The notes beneath the pieces are model-generated. The model worked only from the letters and a program-made list of their open reading frames with translations, ran no database searches and was not told the DNA's origin. A stretch of 64,000 nt of DNA from Archegozetes longisetosus. Lineage: Eukaryota > Arthropoda > Arachnida > Sarcoptiformes > Trhypochthoniidae. The first letter of the stretch is position 1, and the number at the start of each line of letters is the position of its first letter. The stretch covers positions 186,001-250,000 of the forward strand of contig JAEMBT020000023.1 in NCBI GenBank assembly GCA_018873245.2, in the 5' to 3' direction. The position numbers and the translations under genes were made by a program. Shown one piece after another: positions 21,276-32,222 of this stretch.

Positions 21276-22245
21276 TATTATTATATCTTTTGACTTAGTT
21301 TAGATTTCAAACGAATCAATAATTCAAACAAATGAAATGATATTCGAACGCTCGTTCTTTTATACAAATTCTGTATCCGCAAATTAATTACATCGAAATA
21401 AACTAATAAACTAAAATGCATTATTAGACACTTCCTTCAAGTGTTTACAAATCGTTAACAAGAATTCATTGGACATTTCAAGTGAAATAATAATTGGAAA
21501 CTCAATATGCATTGGTAGCAATTGAAACCTGAGATGTTAAAACGAGTCACAAGTGAATGATATCGTACAAACCAATCTCATGCCAAATCGAAATGATATT
21601 TGATCCCAATTAATTAGACCAAATGTATTAACCATTTTTTGTTATTTCCTATATCCATTAATTTAAGGAAATGTCCAATATCATATTCGTTGAAAACCAA
21701 ATCTGTACGTCTCGTTGAAATATATTTTCAAAGAGAGCTCGGATACACGACTAGTAGAATTCGTAACATATAAATGTAATGTAATAATCAAGAGCACGTT
21801 AGATTTCACTAAAATATAACTACAGGCAAAATTATAATTGGCGAGTGAATGTATAATATTGGCAAATGAAAACTTTGGAGAGAAAAATGATTGAAAAGTG
21901 GACGATATTGTACAATTAACCAGTATTGGATTATACATTCTCAAGTGGTATGGATTATTAGTCCTAGTGGGAATTACTTCCTTCAGTGATACAAGTCTTT
22001 GAATATCCATTAATTTCATATTTCTAATAACCCTTTCCACATAGTGATAGCAAATAAAATACCTATATGGAAAGAGTGATTAGGAAATGTGAAACATAAA
22101 ATTAAACGATATTTTCATTGGATTTCCAATATAATATTATTAAAAATGTTTTTCAATAAAGTTTTCAAAGTTGTTGACAACTTGCATTTAGTTAAAACAG
22201 TTGAGGGTTCCAGGAGAAACCTAACCTAACGTTGCAAATTTGCTT
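21276..22245. repeat. Non-coding region with two module C copies
   Basis: Module C copies lie near 21510-21572 (ATGATATCGT) and 21840-21925 (GTGGACGATATTGTAC). The 119-residue minus ORF at 21681-22040 is translated repeat: its SFFSPKFSFANIIHSLANY segment parallels the translation of the module near pif-0. A double CCTAA sequence lies at 22219-22230. No gene is supported. Confidence 0.45.
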
Positions 22246-22249
22246 GTTT

Positions 22250-22445
22250 GTTTCACACAAGTTTGCCCAACACATTTTTGACATTTTAGACAACTTTGAC
22301 ACAAAAATCCCATAGGTTAACATTAGCTGTGTAAATGTGTAAAACATTTTCGGCTATCATTTATATATTATATTTAATATATTTCTTCTGTAAGTAGGAA
22401 ATGTTTTGTAAATGTCAAAGTTGTGTAAAATGTGACAAATGTATT
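22250..22445. mobile_element. Palindromic MITE-like element, family 2, damaged copy
   Basis: The left arm carries ACATTTTAGACAACTTTGAC and CATAGGTTAACATTAGCTG and is followed by an AT-rich loop. The right arm is partly deleted but ends with the reverse complement of the arm start (GTCAAAGTTGTGTAAAATGT). The same arm is seen in a more complete copy at 42321-42530. No coding capacity is present. Confidence 0.6.
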
Positions 22446-22512
22446 AGACCCATGTTTCTCTACATGGAAAATACAAATACTTTTTATAAACCATAATTAC
22501 TGAGGAAAATGG

Positions 22513-22773
22513 TTTTAGAAAAAGTATGTACTACTGTATGTTCATACTATTTTACGATATGTAGACCATATTAACATTATGTCTATGGGATGTAGACGTG
22601 TTCACACTATTTCTCTAATTATATATATTATACATGATATAATACTATGTAATATATATATATTAATAATCTTATTTGTATATAGAAAAAGTGTGAACAC
22701 GTCTACATCCCATAGACATAATGTTAATATGGTCTACATATCGTAAAATAGTATGAACATACTTTTTCTAAAA
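22513..22773. mobile_element. Long foldback MITE-like element, family 1, copy 1
   Basis: Two arms of roughly 110 bases are near-perfect inverted repeats, from TTTAGAAAAAGTATG at the left to its complement at the right, with GTAGACCATATTAACATTA and ATGTCTATGGGATGTAGACG inside each arm. The loop is AT-only sequence. The left arm has a small internal duplication around 22527-22540. A second copy in opposite orientation lies at 54418-54692. It is non-coding, so mobilised in trans if at all. Confidence 0.75.
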
Positions 22774-22946
22774 AACATCAAAATACAAATGCCGATTGAA
22801 AATTTTACACAACTATTTTCAAAATAATTGAGCCTGTTGGTTTATTCAATAAAATCAGATTACAGCTTTGAGAAATTGACAAATTACGATTATCAACTAA
22901 ATAAATAAATTATATTTGGTAATATGAATTCGTAACCAATACAAAA

Positions 22947-23470
22947 ATGTTTGAATGGACTTTTGAGAAACTGATTGAATTGAAACAGCTTTCCAAGAAA
23001 GTTCAAACAAACATCTTGTAAAAATTTTCATGACTGAAATGGGACAAGCAAATTATGGTACAAAAAGTTTGGGATAAAAAAGCTAATGAAATATGTTCGA
23101 CGGATGATGGGAGGAAAACATTTATTGCTTATGGTAATGGGAAGGTTCAACCTTTCATCAAAGGATATATAAAAACACCGTTGAAAAGGTTATATTTATC
23201 TCTAAGAAGAAATAGAAACTGTACAGTTTATTTAACTGATGAATTCAGAACGACAAAACTCTGTTCCAACTGTTATCATGAATGTATAACATCAAAGTCA
23301 CCACATCGTTTTCAATTTTGTCCAAATTGCAAAAAAAGTGTGGAATCGAGATATAAATGCTGCAAGGAACATTTTATATAAAGCTAAATACTTTATAGAA
23401 AATGACACAGATGCAAAATGTTTTTCAAGGGAAAATTGACACTCGTGTTGATTGTTCTCTTGTTAAGAAA
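22947..23470 (+). pseudogene. Fanzor/TnpB-type nuclease, C-terminal fragment, frameshifted
   Basis: The main frame (23055-23381) shows the end of a Fanzor/IS605-OrfB nuclease: GNGKVQPFIKGYIKTPLKRL, then TDEFRTTKLCSNC and FCPNCKK, the RuvC-adjacent zinc ribbon. The expected final motif with the third catalytic Asp, NRDINAARNIL, is present directly after but in the next frame, past an A7 run at about 23331-23337. Upstream, 22947-23020 has a short frame (MFEWTFEKLIELKQ) that may be more of the same gene. The RuvC-I and -II parts were not found, so this is a truncated, inactive relic. It lies beside two MITE-like elements. Confidence 0.7.
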
Positions 23471-23539
23471 GGATACCAATTTGGTAACTTTTATAATCTT
23501 TGAAGATCATATTGTCGGTCTTTAAAAGGTTAAAATTAT

Positions 23540-24205
23540 GTATACTAATTCAACTTTTCTGAGAATTCATGTAACCGTTATTGTTGTCATACGATCCACA
23601 GATGTCTTTCCAAACTCTAATGATTTTGCAAATTGTAAACTGCAAATCCAACACATATCAGTATTCAATGGGTTAACAAGAATCGAATATAGCCATTTCT
23701 TTCCATTTACAACTCAAGATAATATTGAATGATGTCCAATCTTGTCTTTAACCAGTATTCTTGTCGAGTTTTGTCAAATTGTGCATTGTGAGCAATCATG
23801 ACACTGTCAGGAAAACTCATCATGAGATCAGAGAATAGAAAATTGAATTTTGTAATAATCTATTCCATTGTTTCGACTTGTGAAACTATGGATAGACCTT
23901 ATTGTCCTTACTGTGTCCCAAGATCTCAGATCACCTGAATTTCGGAATATGGAGACATCTCTTCCTGGCCATACGATCAATTTGGCACATCTCTTCAAGT
24001 TTTCTTCCAAATTCCGAACAGATATTTCAGATGGCAACGACTCTATTGCTGCAATAAATTTTGTTCTTTTGGAGTGAACAACAAGATAATTGTATACCAA
24101 AGGAACTAATAACACTTTCCACATAGACATTCTCAAGGCACATATTTTAAAGGTAAACATTATTGCATAAGTTACACTCAGTCTACGGTCGGCCTTTTTA
24201 TACAA
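23540..24205 (-). pseudogene. Relic of the exonuclease gene family, rearranged
   Basis: Minus-strand pieces of the repeated family are mixed. About 23590-23660 and 23750-23825 encode degenerate exonuclease segments (the 'FAKSLES' and 'NAQFDKTRQEYW' regions). About 23860-24080 encodes the ENLKRCAKLIVWPGR block of the central domain. Between the exonuclease pieces, 23665-23732 reads GLTRIEYSHFF on the plus strand, a segment of the same family in reverse. Frames are broken. A module C copy (about 24290-24360) stands upstream. The copy is dead and internally inverted. Confidence 0.65.
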
Positions 24206-24289
24206 ATTCCATAATCATATCTAATCATAAAAACTGCCATGGTTTCATCCAATAAATCTAATGTTTGTTTGCTAGTTACAGTTTGATAA

Positions 24290-25480
24290 CTGTTACCAAC
24301 CAATCCTAAAATTTGTTATAGATGAAAACTCATTCAAAAGTGGATGATATCGTACACTCAACATAAACTGTAGTTTAACAATTTAAGTTAGGAAGAACAA
24401 AAAGGACTTGTATAATGGATAGTTTTTACTCTTTGGGCGAAATGAGATACCTGACAATTTATACCCAAACTCAGGTTTCAAACCAAAGTGAGAAAACAGA
24501 AGTTAACGATCATGTACATTCGACATACTCTCTTGCAAAAATTCTAACGATAATAACATTCTAAATCGGTATTTCATATTTCCAATGATTTTTTTAGTAA
24601 TAATCATTAATACCTCACAACTTAGTTAGATGTTGATTCAACTAGTTATTTGAAATGTGGAGCAAACATTTTGATTTTGCACATCCAAGTCTGTTGTCTC
24701 GACATGTATGAACATTATTGTCACTGCATCTCAACACCTCTTGATCAACTGGAAGTGAGAAATCAAAATATGAGTTTAGTAGTATAGAATGTTTCATTCC
24801 ATTTAGTGTTTGTCTATTAATCATATATTTTGTAATCTTAACATACCATATGAAAATTCCCATAATTTGACCTAATAAATTTATTACATGACACATGTTT
24901 TGAGGAATTGGGTCAAACGAATTTGATAATAGTTACCAACCAATTCTAAATCTAAAAGAGTCAAAACAGTTTTGAATTCACTTTGGTTGATATTGATGGA
25001 GAAAATAATATTCAGTCCATATAATGATTCACATAGAGAAGGGAAAACTTTGGTTAGAAAAATGAGTGAAAAGTGGACGATATCGTACAATTAAAAACTC
25101 AAATTAAACCAATTGTATTATGAATATATTTTACTCTCTGGACGAAATGAGATCTCATGACATCTCAAACACCAAACTCGTTTCAAACCAAAGTGGGAAA
25201 ACAATTTCATCGAATGGTAACAATGTTAAGGCTTCATAATCTAGTCTATCAACTTACCAAAACTTTGAAAGTAAGTGCCAAGCATTTTATATTTGTACGG
25301 GCATTATACCAATTTCAATCGTCAGCTGTTTTCACAAACGTGTCACAACCCAAACTCTAAACTACATCATTTTGCCCAGTTTTCTAGGATAGAAATAATA
25401 TAATCACTGGAAAATAAATTTTACTTATTAAATATGAATTCAACAATTGAGAAACTAAGGATATTGAATATTATTAATAC
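24290..25480 (-). repeat. Module C copies and small relics of the exonuclease family
   Basis: Module C copies occur at about 24290-24360 and 24910-25095 (palindrome at 25076-25085). Between them, 24642-24896 holds a broken piece related to the FSLPVDDQ linker of the family. At about 25262-25360 the minus strand resembles the exonuclease C-terminal segment (the HDACTD-LAL region). No intact gene is present. Confidence 0.45.
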
Positions 25481-25489
25481 TTATATAAG

Positions 25490-25790
25490 GCAAAATGAAA
25501 GAACAAGGAACTTTAACCTTTAACCCCAAGCATTCAAAAAGAAAAATGAATAATAAATATATATAATATATATATATAGATCGAGTACAAGTGAACGGCT
25601 AGAAATCTCTTTTCTAGAGAACAAGTGAACGGCTAGAAATCTCTTTTCTAGAGAACCGGCCGCGCCGATCAACACCTCTATTTATACCCAATTTTCGACA
25701 TTATTCCTCCAGTTCTACTGATAAGGGTTTGCATCCCAATTGGTCCTTTTCTTATCAGTAAAATTCTTTCTAAAACATTTTCGAAAAAAA
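25490..25790 (-). repeat. hr-like unit type A, copy 1 (two hairpin units)
   Basis: Order on the plus strand: AACCTTTAACCCCAAGCATTC, an AT-only palindromic stretch, ATCGAGTACA, two 34-base repeats each with the hairpin CTAGAAATCTCTTTTCTAG, the GC block CCGGCCGCGCCGATC, then CTATTTATACCC. On the minus strand the last is TATAAATAG, preceded by inverted GATA sites (TACTGATAAG and CTTATCAGTA). Five further copies occur in the window. Confidence 0.7.
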
Positions 25791-25989
25791 TAACCGTTAT
25801 CTCGAATACTGACCTACTTATTCGAACCATCAGTAAGTCAAACTTTCTTATCTCGAACTATGTCCATCCAATTCAATCCAAATTCCGAAAAAAACAACTC
25901 TATCTCAAATACTGACCTAATTATTTCGAACCATCAGCAAACCAAACTTTCGTAAATACAAATTACGAAAAACAACTTTATCTTGAATA

Positions 25990-26230
25990 CTGGGAACAAC
26001 AATGTGCGGTTTCATACTTTGTATAGCGTTTTACAGATTGCCTGCCTGACAAAAAATGGAAAGTCAATGTTTAGTATGGTGGCAGATTCAGACAGAGTGA
26101 TGGTATAAAGAATTCTACTGAACTGTAAAGTTCTACCACTTTGGTATTCGCAGATATCATTTCCATTGTATAATACATTGCGCACTTGAAACTCAGTTCT
26201 CTCCACTCACATAACTTGTAAAATCATACA
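25990..26230. repeat. Dispersed repeat F, copy 1
   Basis: A block of about 220 bases begins ACTGGGAACAACAATGTGC and ends TCTCCACTCACATAACTTG. It recurs at 27385-27560 (shortened) and, in reverse orientation and partial, at about 61580-61690. It has no coding support; the 64-residue ORF in it is incidental. It may be a relic of a mobile element. Confidence 0.5.
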
Positions 26231-26400
26231 GTTTATTGTTTCGTTTTACTTTTTGCTACCAACCAATATTAATTATATTAATATAAGAGTGAAAAAGTTA
26301 AGACTTTAATAGACATTAGAAAATTTAGTCAAAAGTTAAGACTTCTCTTTTGGTACATCATTATTTGTATTAACACCTCATTTCAATGCATCAGTTTTTT

Positions 26401-26985
26401 TTACAAATCATTGTTCCAATCAGCAACTCCCAATGTTAGATTACTAGTTTCATGAAAGTGATATTCTTCATCATCAACCGATTTTGAATAGTCAAGTTTG
26501 AAAATTAATTGCAATTTAAAGCGTTCATGATTTCTTGTTCTTTTTTTTTCGATTCGGCAGTTTTCAATGTTTGTTTTGTAATCATAACATGCCATATGAA
26601 AATTCCCATAATTTGACCTAATAAATTTAATACTTCGAGGATTAGGCCAAACAAATTTGATAATAGTTACCAACCAATTCTAAATCTAAAAGAGTCAAAA
26701 AACAGTTTTGATTTCACTTTGGTTGATATTGATCCATAAAGAGAAGGGCAAACTTTGGTTAGAAAAATGAGTGAAAAGTGGACGATATCGTAGAAATTCC
26801 TCATTTAGACAAATTGGCCCAAAAATTTTCATCTGAAATGAATGATAAAATTGCCAATGTTTAAACATCTAGTGTAACATTAGCTTACCAATACTTTGAA
26901 ATGAAGAAGCAATTAGTTTAGATCTGTACGGGCATTATACCAATTACATTCGTCTGTTGTTTGCACAAACTTGTCACAAAATAAA
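26401..26985 (-). pseudogene. Relics of the exonuclease family and module C copy
   Basis: The 90-residue minus ORF at 26401-26673 contains LQLIFKLDYSKSVDDEEYHFHE and VADWNNDL, close to the C-terminal end of the 697-residue copy. It is followed by a module C copy (26640-26795, palindrome at 26782-26791) and, at about 26900-26985, a degenerate exonuclease C-terminal piece. These fragments show that the family once had more members to the left of the intact ones. Confidence 0.55.
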
Positions 26986-27054
26986 CTCTAAACATTTTGC
27001 ACAGTTTTCTAAAACATACTTCCAATCAAAGGTGAAAATCTAGGATTCCAACTT

Positions 27055-27375
27055 ATCAAATCGGTCTCATTCCCACAGTTTTTTTAAATCCAAATTCCAA
27101 TAAACAACTTTATCTCGAATGCTGTTTGTTATTCCAATATTTCAAATCGGTCTCATTCCCACAGTTTTTTAAATCCAAATTCCAATAAACAACTTTATCT
27201 CGAATGCTGTTTGTTATTCCAATGTTTCAAATCGGTCTCATTCCCACAGTTTTTTTAAATCCAAATTCCAATAAACAACTTTATCTCGAATGCTGTTTGT
27301 TATTCCAATATTTCAAATCGGTCTCATTCCCACAGTTTTTTAAATCCAAATTCCAATAAACAACTTTATCATCTC
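27055..27375. repeat. Tandem repeat, about 86-base unit, four copies
   Basis: Four successive copies of a unit holding ATCGGTCTCATTCCCACAG, AAATCCAAATTCCAATAAAC and AACTTTATCTCGAATGCTG occur with near-identical sequence. The unit is a form of the module that recurs singly throughout the right-hand repeat region. On the minus strand it contains CGAGATAA, a GATA-type site also seen in the promoters of the large family genes. Confidence 0.75.
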
Positions 27376-27735
27376 GAATACTGGGAACAACAATGTGCAG
27401 TTGTTGGATGGCGTTTTGCAGATTGCCTGCTTGACAAAACTTGGTAACTCAAAGTTTAGTATGGATACAACTTCAGACACAGCAAATGCTGAACTATAAA
27501 GTTTTTCCACTTTGGTATTCTCAAATACCCTGAAACTCATTCCTCTCCACTCATATAACTTGTAAAATCATATAGTTTATTGTTTGGTTTTACTTTTTGA
27601 GAAACTGACTAAAATTTGGTAATTGCTACCAACCAATATTAAGAGTGAAAAAAGTTTAGATTTTAATAGGCTTTGTTTAGAAAATTGAATCAAAAGTGGA
27701 CGATATCATACAGTAGATAATTAGCATGACACAAG
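27376..27735. repeat. Dispersed repeat F copy 2 and module C copy
   Basis: Repeat F occupies about 27385-27560. A module C copy follows at about 27600-27715, with GTGGACGATATCATAC. No gene is supported here. Confidence 0.45.
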
Positions 27736-27745
27736 TCATTCCTTC

Positions 27746-29779
27746 TCATTTCGATGCTTCAGTTGTTTCCAAGTCATTGTTCCAATCAACAAATTCCAAT
27801 GTTTTTCTTCCAGGATATTCTTCATCATCAACCGATTTCGAATTGTCAAATTTGAAAATTAATTCCAATTTGAAACCTTCATGATTTCTTTTTCGTTTTT
27901 TTGATTTGGCAATTTCCAATGTTAGACCATTTTCTTCATGAAACGTCCAATTAAATGTCCATAAACCATTTTTGTAATAGTCTGATACATTGTCAGTTAT
28001 ATAGAATATTATATTTCGAAATTCCTCCAGACTGAACAATAATACATCTCTTGCGCCGTATTGATTAATCTTGAATTTTAGGTATGCCATATTTGTTACG
28101 GAAAACTTATGACCCGGAGTTAGAGGATTGTATTTTGCTTTTGAATTGATTGATTTCCAATTCTTTCGTGGAAACTTGTTTTGAACTTCTACTTCATTAT
28201 CATAAAAATTGCAAAGCTTAGCGTTTTCTCCACGGTTTCCTATCGTTCCAAATTCAATCGGTATATGATTTATACTTATAGGCTCGTTCAAATTTTCCAG
28301 ATTAGTTGAATCGTGTATAGCTTTTAATTTTGAATCCAACAACCCTTTAAAGCTCCATAATCTATTCCATTGTTTCAAATTATTTTTTCTAACTCCATTC
28401 TTTTCGTAATTATTCAAATGAATGAATTTTGAATTGAATTGTGAAACCAGTGTATTGCATTTCAAATTTGAATCATACAACACGTTTGAATAAGAAGAAA
28501 ATATACACGGAGTATCAGATCTAATAAAGTCTCCAACGTGCCTAATTTGGTCCGCAATACGAAATATAGATACTTTCCTTCCTGGCCAGACAATCAACTT
28601 GGCACATCGCTTCAAAGTTTCATCAATAGCCTGATCAGTTTTCGTGCTGAATGTAATCTTGGATGACAACGATTGAACAGCTCCGATATACTTTTTCTCC
28701 TTAGGATATATGTACCAGAGAAAAAATAGTTTGTAAGTTTTTTCATTTAACACCAATGACTGATGTTTGATTGATGTTTCCCAAGCGTCAAACTGATCTT
28801 GTAATGGAATTTTTGTATACCAATTCTGTTGGGAAAAAATTGAAACTTCTACTGGTATCTCTTTGACGAATGTTGCTAAATCTAAATTATTCGTCCCAAG
28901 ATTGAAATAATAGCTGTATTCAATCCGTGTCAAACCAGTATCATAAGCTTTGCTAAAATTGTTTATCAATTTCCAATTTAGGCTAGGATTCAACTTGTCC
29001 CAACCATTTCCTGACTTTACGACTCCAGGCCAGTATAAAGCATCTGAAAACTTGTTATAAATTTTGATTTTATAAAACTCGTTGGCTTTGTTTCGTCCAC
29101 AAAATTTCACAACCGATGAAGTCATTGATTTGGCTACATCTTCTAGATAAAATCTACCAAACTTTGTACACACAGGAAGACTACTACTGTAGAAAGCATT
29201 ATATCCCAAATTGGTGCAAATATCTATTTTCATTTTATTCAAAAGCTTTTCGGTCGGTTGAAATGTTCCGGCATAGTCGTACGCAAAATCAATTTTATAC
29301 GAGAATATGGAATACTTCTCTAACATTTCGCGAATTTTGTCCATTTTACTTATCAAAGTATTTGTATTCCAATTCATAACTTTCAAATGAAATTTATAAA
29401 TGTACAGTTCTGAGTCATTTTCGAGTTCGAACGGAATCCTTTTCAAAATATATTCAAGACCGCTAGTTCCAATAATTTTTGAATGCTCATTCATTCCATT
29501 CACACAGATTTTCTTTAGAGCTTGAATATCTGAAGCAGCAATATTTTCGTGAGGGAGGAAAATTTGGAAAATATATTTAATATTTGAAATTACACTTTCG
29601 ATATAGATTTTCTCAGTTATATTGTTAGTGACACCAATAAATTGCAAAGTATCAATCAATATTTCCACCGGTTTTAGACTTGGCGAACAATGACTACATT
29701 CGTCTTCACTATCGTTATGTATAAAATCATAACAATAGTGAACCTTTTGCGGAAAACTTTCACTTAACAATTTCAACAT
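27746..29779 (-). CDS. Exonuclease-family paralogue lacking the exonuclease domain
   Basis: The frame is open from 29839, but TATAAAAA lies at 29824-29831, inside its first codons. Alignment with its paralogues favours the Met at 29779, giving about 677 residues. It shares the N-terminal and central domains of the family: IYKIDFAYDYAGTF, KIKIYNKFSDALYWPGV, GLTRIEYSYYF, and the RCAKLIVWPGRKVSIFR block. It stops just where paralogues enter the DEDDh domain, reading WNNDLETTEASK, so the nuclease part is missing. If the first part is a nucleic-acid-binding or nicking module, this copy could act as a regulator of the others. A module C copy lies upstream (29895-29990). Confidence 0.7.
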   Translation of the reverse strand: MLKLLSESFPQKVHYCYDFIHNDSEDECSHCSPSLKPVEILIDTLQFIGVTNNITEKIYIESVISNIKYIFQIFLPHENIAASDIQALKKICVNGMNEHSKIIGTSGLEYILKRIPFELENDSELYIYKFHLKVMNWNTNTLISKMDKIREMLEKYSIFSYKIDFAYDYAGTFQPTEKLLNKMKIDICTNLGYNAFYSSSLPVCTKFGRFYLEDVAKSMTSSVVKFCGRNKANEFYKIKIYNKFSDALYWPGVVKSGNGWDKLNPSLNWKLINNFSKAYDTGLTRIEYSYYFNLGTNNLDLATFVKEIPVEVSIFSQQNWYTKIPLQDQFDAWETSIKHQSLVLNEKTYKLFFLWYIYPKEKKYIGAVQSLSSKITFSTKTDQAIDETLKRCAKLIVWPGRKVSIFRIADQIRHVGDFIRSDTPCIFSSYSNVLYDSNLKCNTLVSQFNSKFIHLNNYEKNGVRKNNLKQWNRLWSFKGLLDSKLKAIHDSTNLENLNEPISINHIPIEFGTIGNRGENAKLCNFYDNEVEVQNKFPRKNWKSINSKAKYNPLTPGHKFSVTNMAYLKFKINQYGARDVLLFSLEEFRNIIFYITDNVSDYYKNGLWTFNWTFHEENGLTLEIAKSKKRKRNHEGFKLELIFKFDNSKSVDDEEYPGRKTLEFVDWNNDLETTEASK

Positions 29780-29894
29780 TGTTAAATATGTTTTATATAA
29801 CTCTATTCTGTTTATTGTTGGCTTTTTTATACTAATCATAACTTACCATATGAACATTCTCACAGCTTCCTTCAATAAACTTTTGTGGAAGTAG

Positions 29895-29990
29895 GTCATT
29901 AGAATCTGATAATTGTTACCAGCCAAGCCAAACTGTAAATTCCCACATGGGATATTGAGTTAGAAGTGGACGATACAATTAACACACACC
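29895..29990 (-). promoter_or_regulatory. Upstream module C, copy in front of the 27746-29779 gene
   Basis: It contains TGATAATTGTTACCAGCCAA, ATTCCCACATGGGATATTGA and GTGGACGATAC, with the palindrome partly deleted. It begins about 115 bases upstream of the likely start codon. A twin with better preserved palindrome is at about 31050-31155 in front of the next relic. Confidence 0.45.
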
Positions 29991-30039
29991 AACAATTAGT
30001 AAAAATATATTTATTACTTAGTTACAAGTTACATGTTTG

Positions 30040-30920
30040 TGAAAACACATTCTAATGATTGGATATTTATCCAAAAAGTATTCTAGTCGAGTTTTAGCAA
30101 ATTTTGCATTGTGAGCAATCAATACTATTTGTTCTTTTTCTCTTGTTTCATTTTCTAACCAACAAACAAATCCAAATCCAGCAGTCATATCCAAGTCTCA
30201 AGATCTATGAATATTTTTGGCAAACGCATCATCAACTGGTAATGAGTAGTCAACTTTGAAGTTACACAAAAGTTTGAAATGGCCATGTCTGTTTCTGTCA
30301 TGTGGAAAGTTATCCTGTCTATTGAGCGTGTGTTTGAGGTATGCCAAGTGTATTACAGAAAATTTTTTGTTTTGTTCCAGAACAGTATTTACAATCTCAG
30401 ATGATGTTCAAATTTATAGGACTTGTGGTAAATATTGATTGGTTCGGGTAAACTGTAAACTCTCTATTTTGTCACAATCGGTTCCCATGCTTCAGATGCA
30501 ACTTTTTGTTTTTGTCAACTAGAAAATTATTCAGATGAACAAATCTGTGGTCAAACTGAGAAACTAATTGTGTCGGATATTCGGAAGATTTAAAATTTTC
30601 TGAAACTTTTTGTATGGCAACGAGTTAGACCACTGTCACGGGCTTTCTGAAAACTGTTGTAAATTGAGTTTTCCAATTGCCTCATTGCGTTCACAAAATT
30701 TCATAACTAACGATGTTATAGATTTCTCTTTGTCTTCCAAGTAAAATTTACCAATCTTTGTACACACATCTATACTCTGACAAATGTCGCTTTTCATTCT
30801 CTTCAATCAGGCAAATCTTGAACTTGCCTAATTTTGCATTTCTAATAACACTTTCCACATAGATATTCTCAGAATGTATTTCAATAGACATTATACTTTG
30901 GGTACACTATTAAATGTGTT
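30040..30920 (-). pseudogene. Decayed copy of the exonuclease family (collapsed)
   Basis: From right to left the strand reads pieces of the N-terminal region (about 30660-30880, including the KFYLEDKEKSITS and CTKIG parts), the central linker (about 30240-30560), and the exonuclease (about 30060-30200, matching 'NAxFDKTRLEYW' and 'FVCWLENETR'). Large parts are deleted and no frame stays open. It is a dead member with internal deletions. Confidence 0.65.
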
Positions 30921-31199
30921 TTTCTGTTTATTGCTCGCCTATTTATACTAAATTCTAGAATCATATCATATGTTTTTTAACCATAACTTACCATATGAAC
31001 ATTCCCACAGCTTCCTCCAATAAACATTTGAGGAAGTAGGTCAACTGGTAAACAGTGATAAATAATTGTTGATAATTGTTACCAACCAAACCCTAACTCT
31101 AAATTCCCACTTGGGATATTGAGTTGGAAGTGGACGATATCATACAGTTAACAAACACAAACAATTACAACAAACATTTTTATTTCTTAGTTACAAGTT

Positions 31200-31985
31200 A
31201 CAAGTTTCTCAAATAATCGAGTCAATTTCCATCCACAGGTATTTGCACAAACTTGTCATATAACGATTTCAAGTCGTATTTTGTATCGGAAACACTTTCT
31301 AATGATTTGGCAAACTGTAAACTACAAATCCAATAAATCTCAAGGTTTAGATAACGGCGATACAGTGTCGGATACTTATCCAACCAGTATTCTAGTCGGG
31401 TTTTGTCAAAGTATGCGTTGTGAGCAATCAATACAATTCGTACTTTCTGTCTTGTTACATTTTCTAGCCAACAAACAAACCTTTCCAAGGCATCATTTAT
31501 GTCTACTGTTTCGGTAACCTGTTCCAGACACCCTGAATTTTTTATGCCTGTTTTTTAATTGGTTTCTCTGCATTTACGTATTGATATAATTAGGCAATCT
31601 GCAGTATACCAGCAGTCAAGTCCAATTGCTGCAACACATTTCAAACTCTGATTTAATTCTTCCATATATTCGATTCGACTTCCTGGAATTGAATTATTTT
31701 CCAGTAAATCTCTTTCCTGACATTTTAAATCTTGATCATCAACTGGTCATGACTAGTTGACTTTGAAGTTACGCGAAAGTTTGAATCTCCATCCGTATAC
31801 CGGGAGAATCAATATGACTCCTTTGACAAACTGTCTAAAAATGTGTCGTGTCGAAAATTCTATATTCCTTTAGACTAAATATTAACGTGTCTTTAGACCC
31901 ATGTCTATTGAACTTATATTTGAGGTATGCCAAGTTTATGACAGTAACATGTACTATATTGAGCGAGAATTTACTTTTTGAGAAA
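31200..31985 (-). pseudogene. Decayed copy of the exonuclease family with partly intact exonuclease
   Basis: The ORF at 31222-31488 (88 residues) keeps the second exonuclease motif (IAHNAYFDKTRLEYW) and the region leading to the third, but ends before HDA. Pieces of the exonuclease start and linker follow at about 31540-31980 in other frames. Exon-like order is kept but frames are broken. A module C copy is upstream at 31990-32095 and another at 31050-31155 separates it from the copy to its left. Confidence 0.65.
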
Positions 31986-32222
31986 CTAGGTCACTATACT
32001 TTGATAATTGTTACCAACCAAATCAAAAGAGTGAGAAAAGTTTAGATTTCAATAATAGGGAACAGAGTCAAAATTGGACGATATCGTAAAATGAAAAATT
32101 CTCTTTCAAAGCGGTTTCCAGTATTAAAAACAAATTTATTCAATTGGGAACTCGATGAGCCATTGTCATGATTGAGATCTTAAGTTGAAAAAATGAGTAT
32201 TCATGTTTCAAACCTTGGTTAC

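Noticed and set aside
21681..22040. Minus-strand ORF of 119 residues
   Set aside because: Its sequence parallels the translation of module C elsewhere, so it is translated repeat.
22219..22230. Insect-type telomere repeat (CCTAA)
   Set aside because: Only two units here and two near 47541, with no array. Chance or relic.
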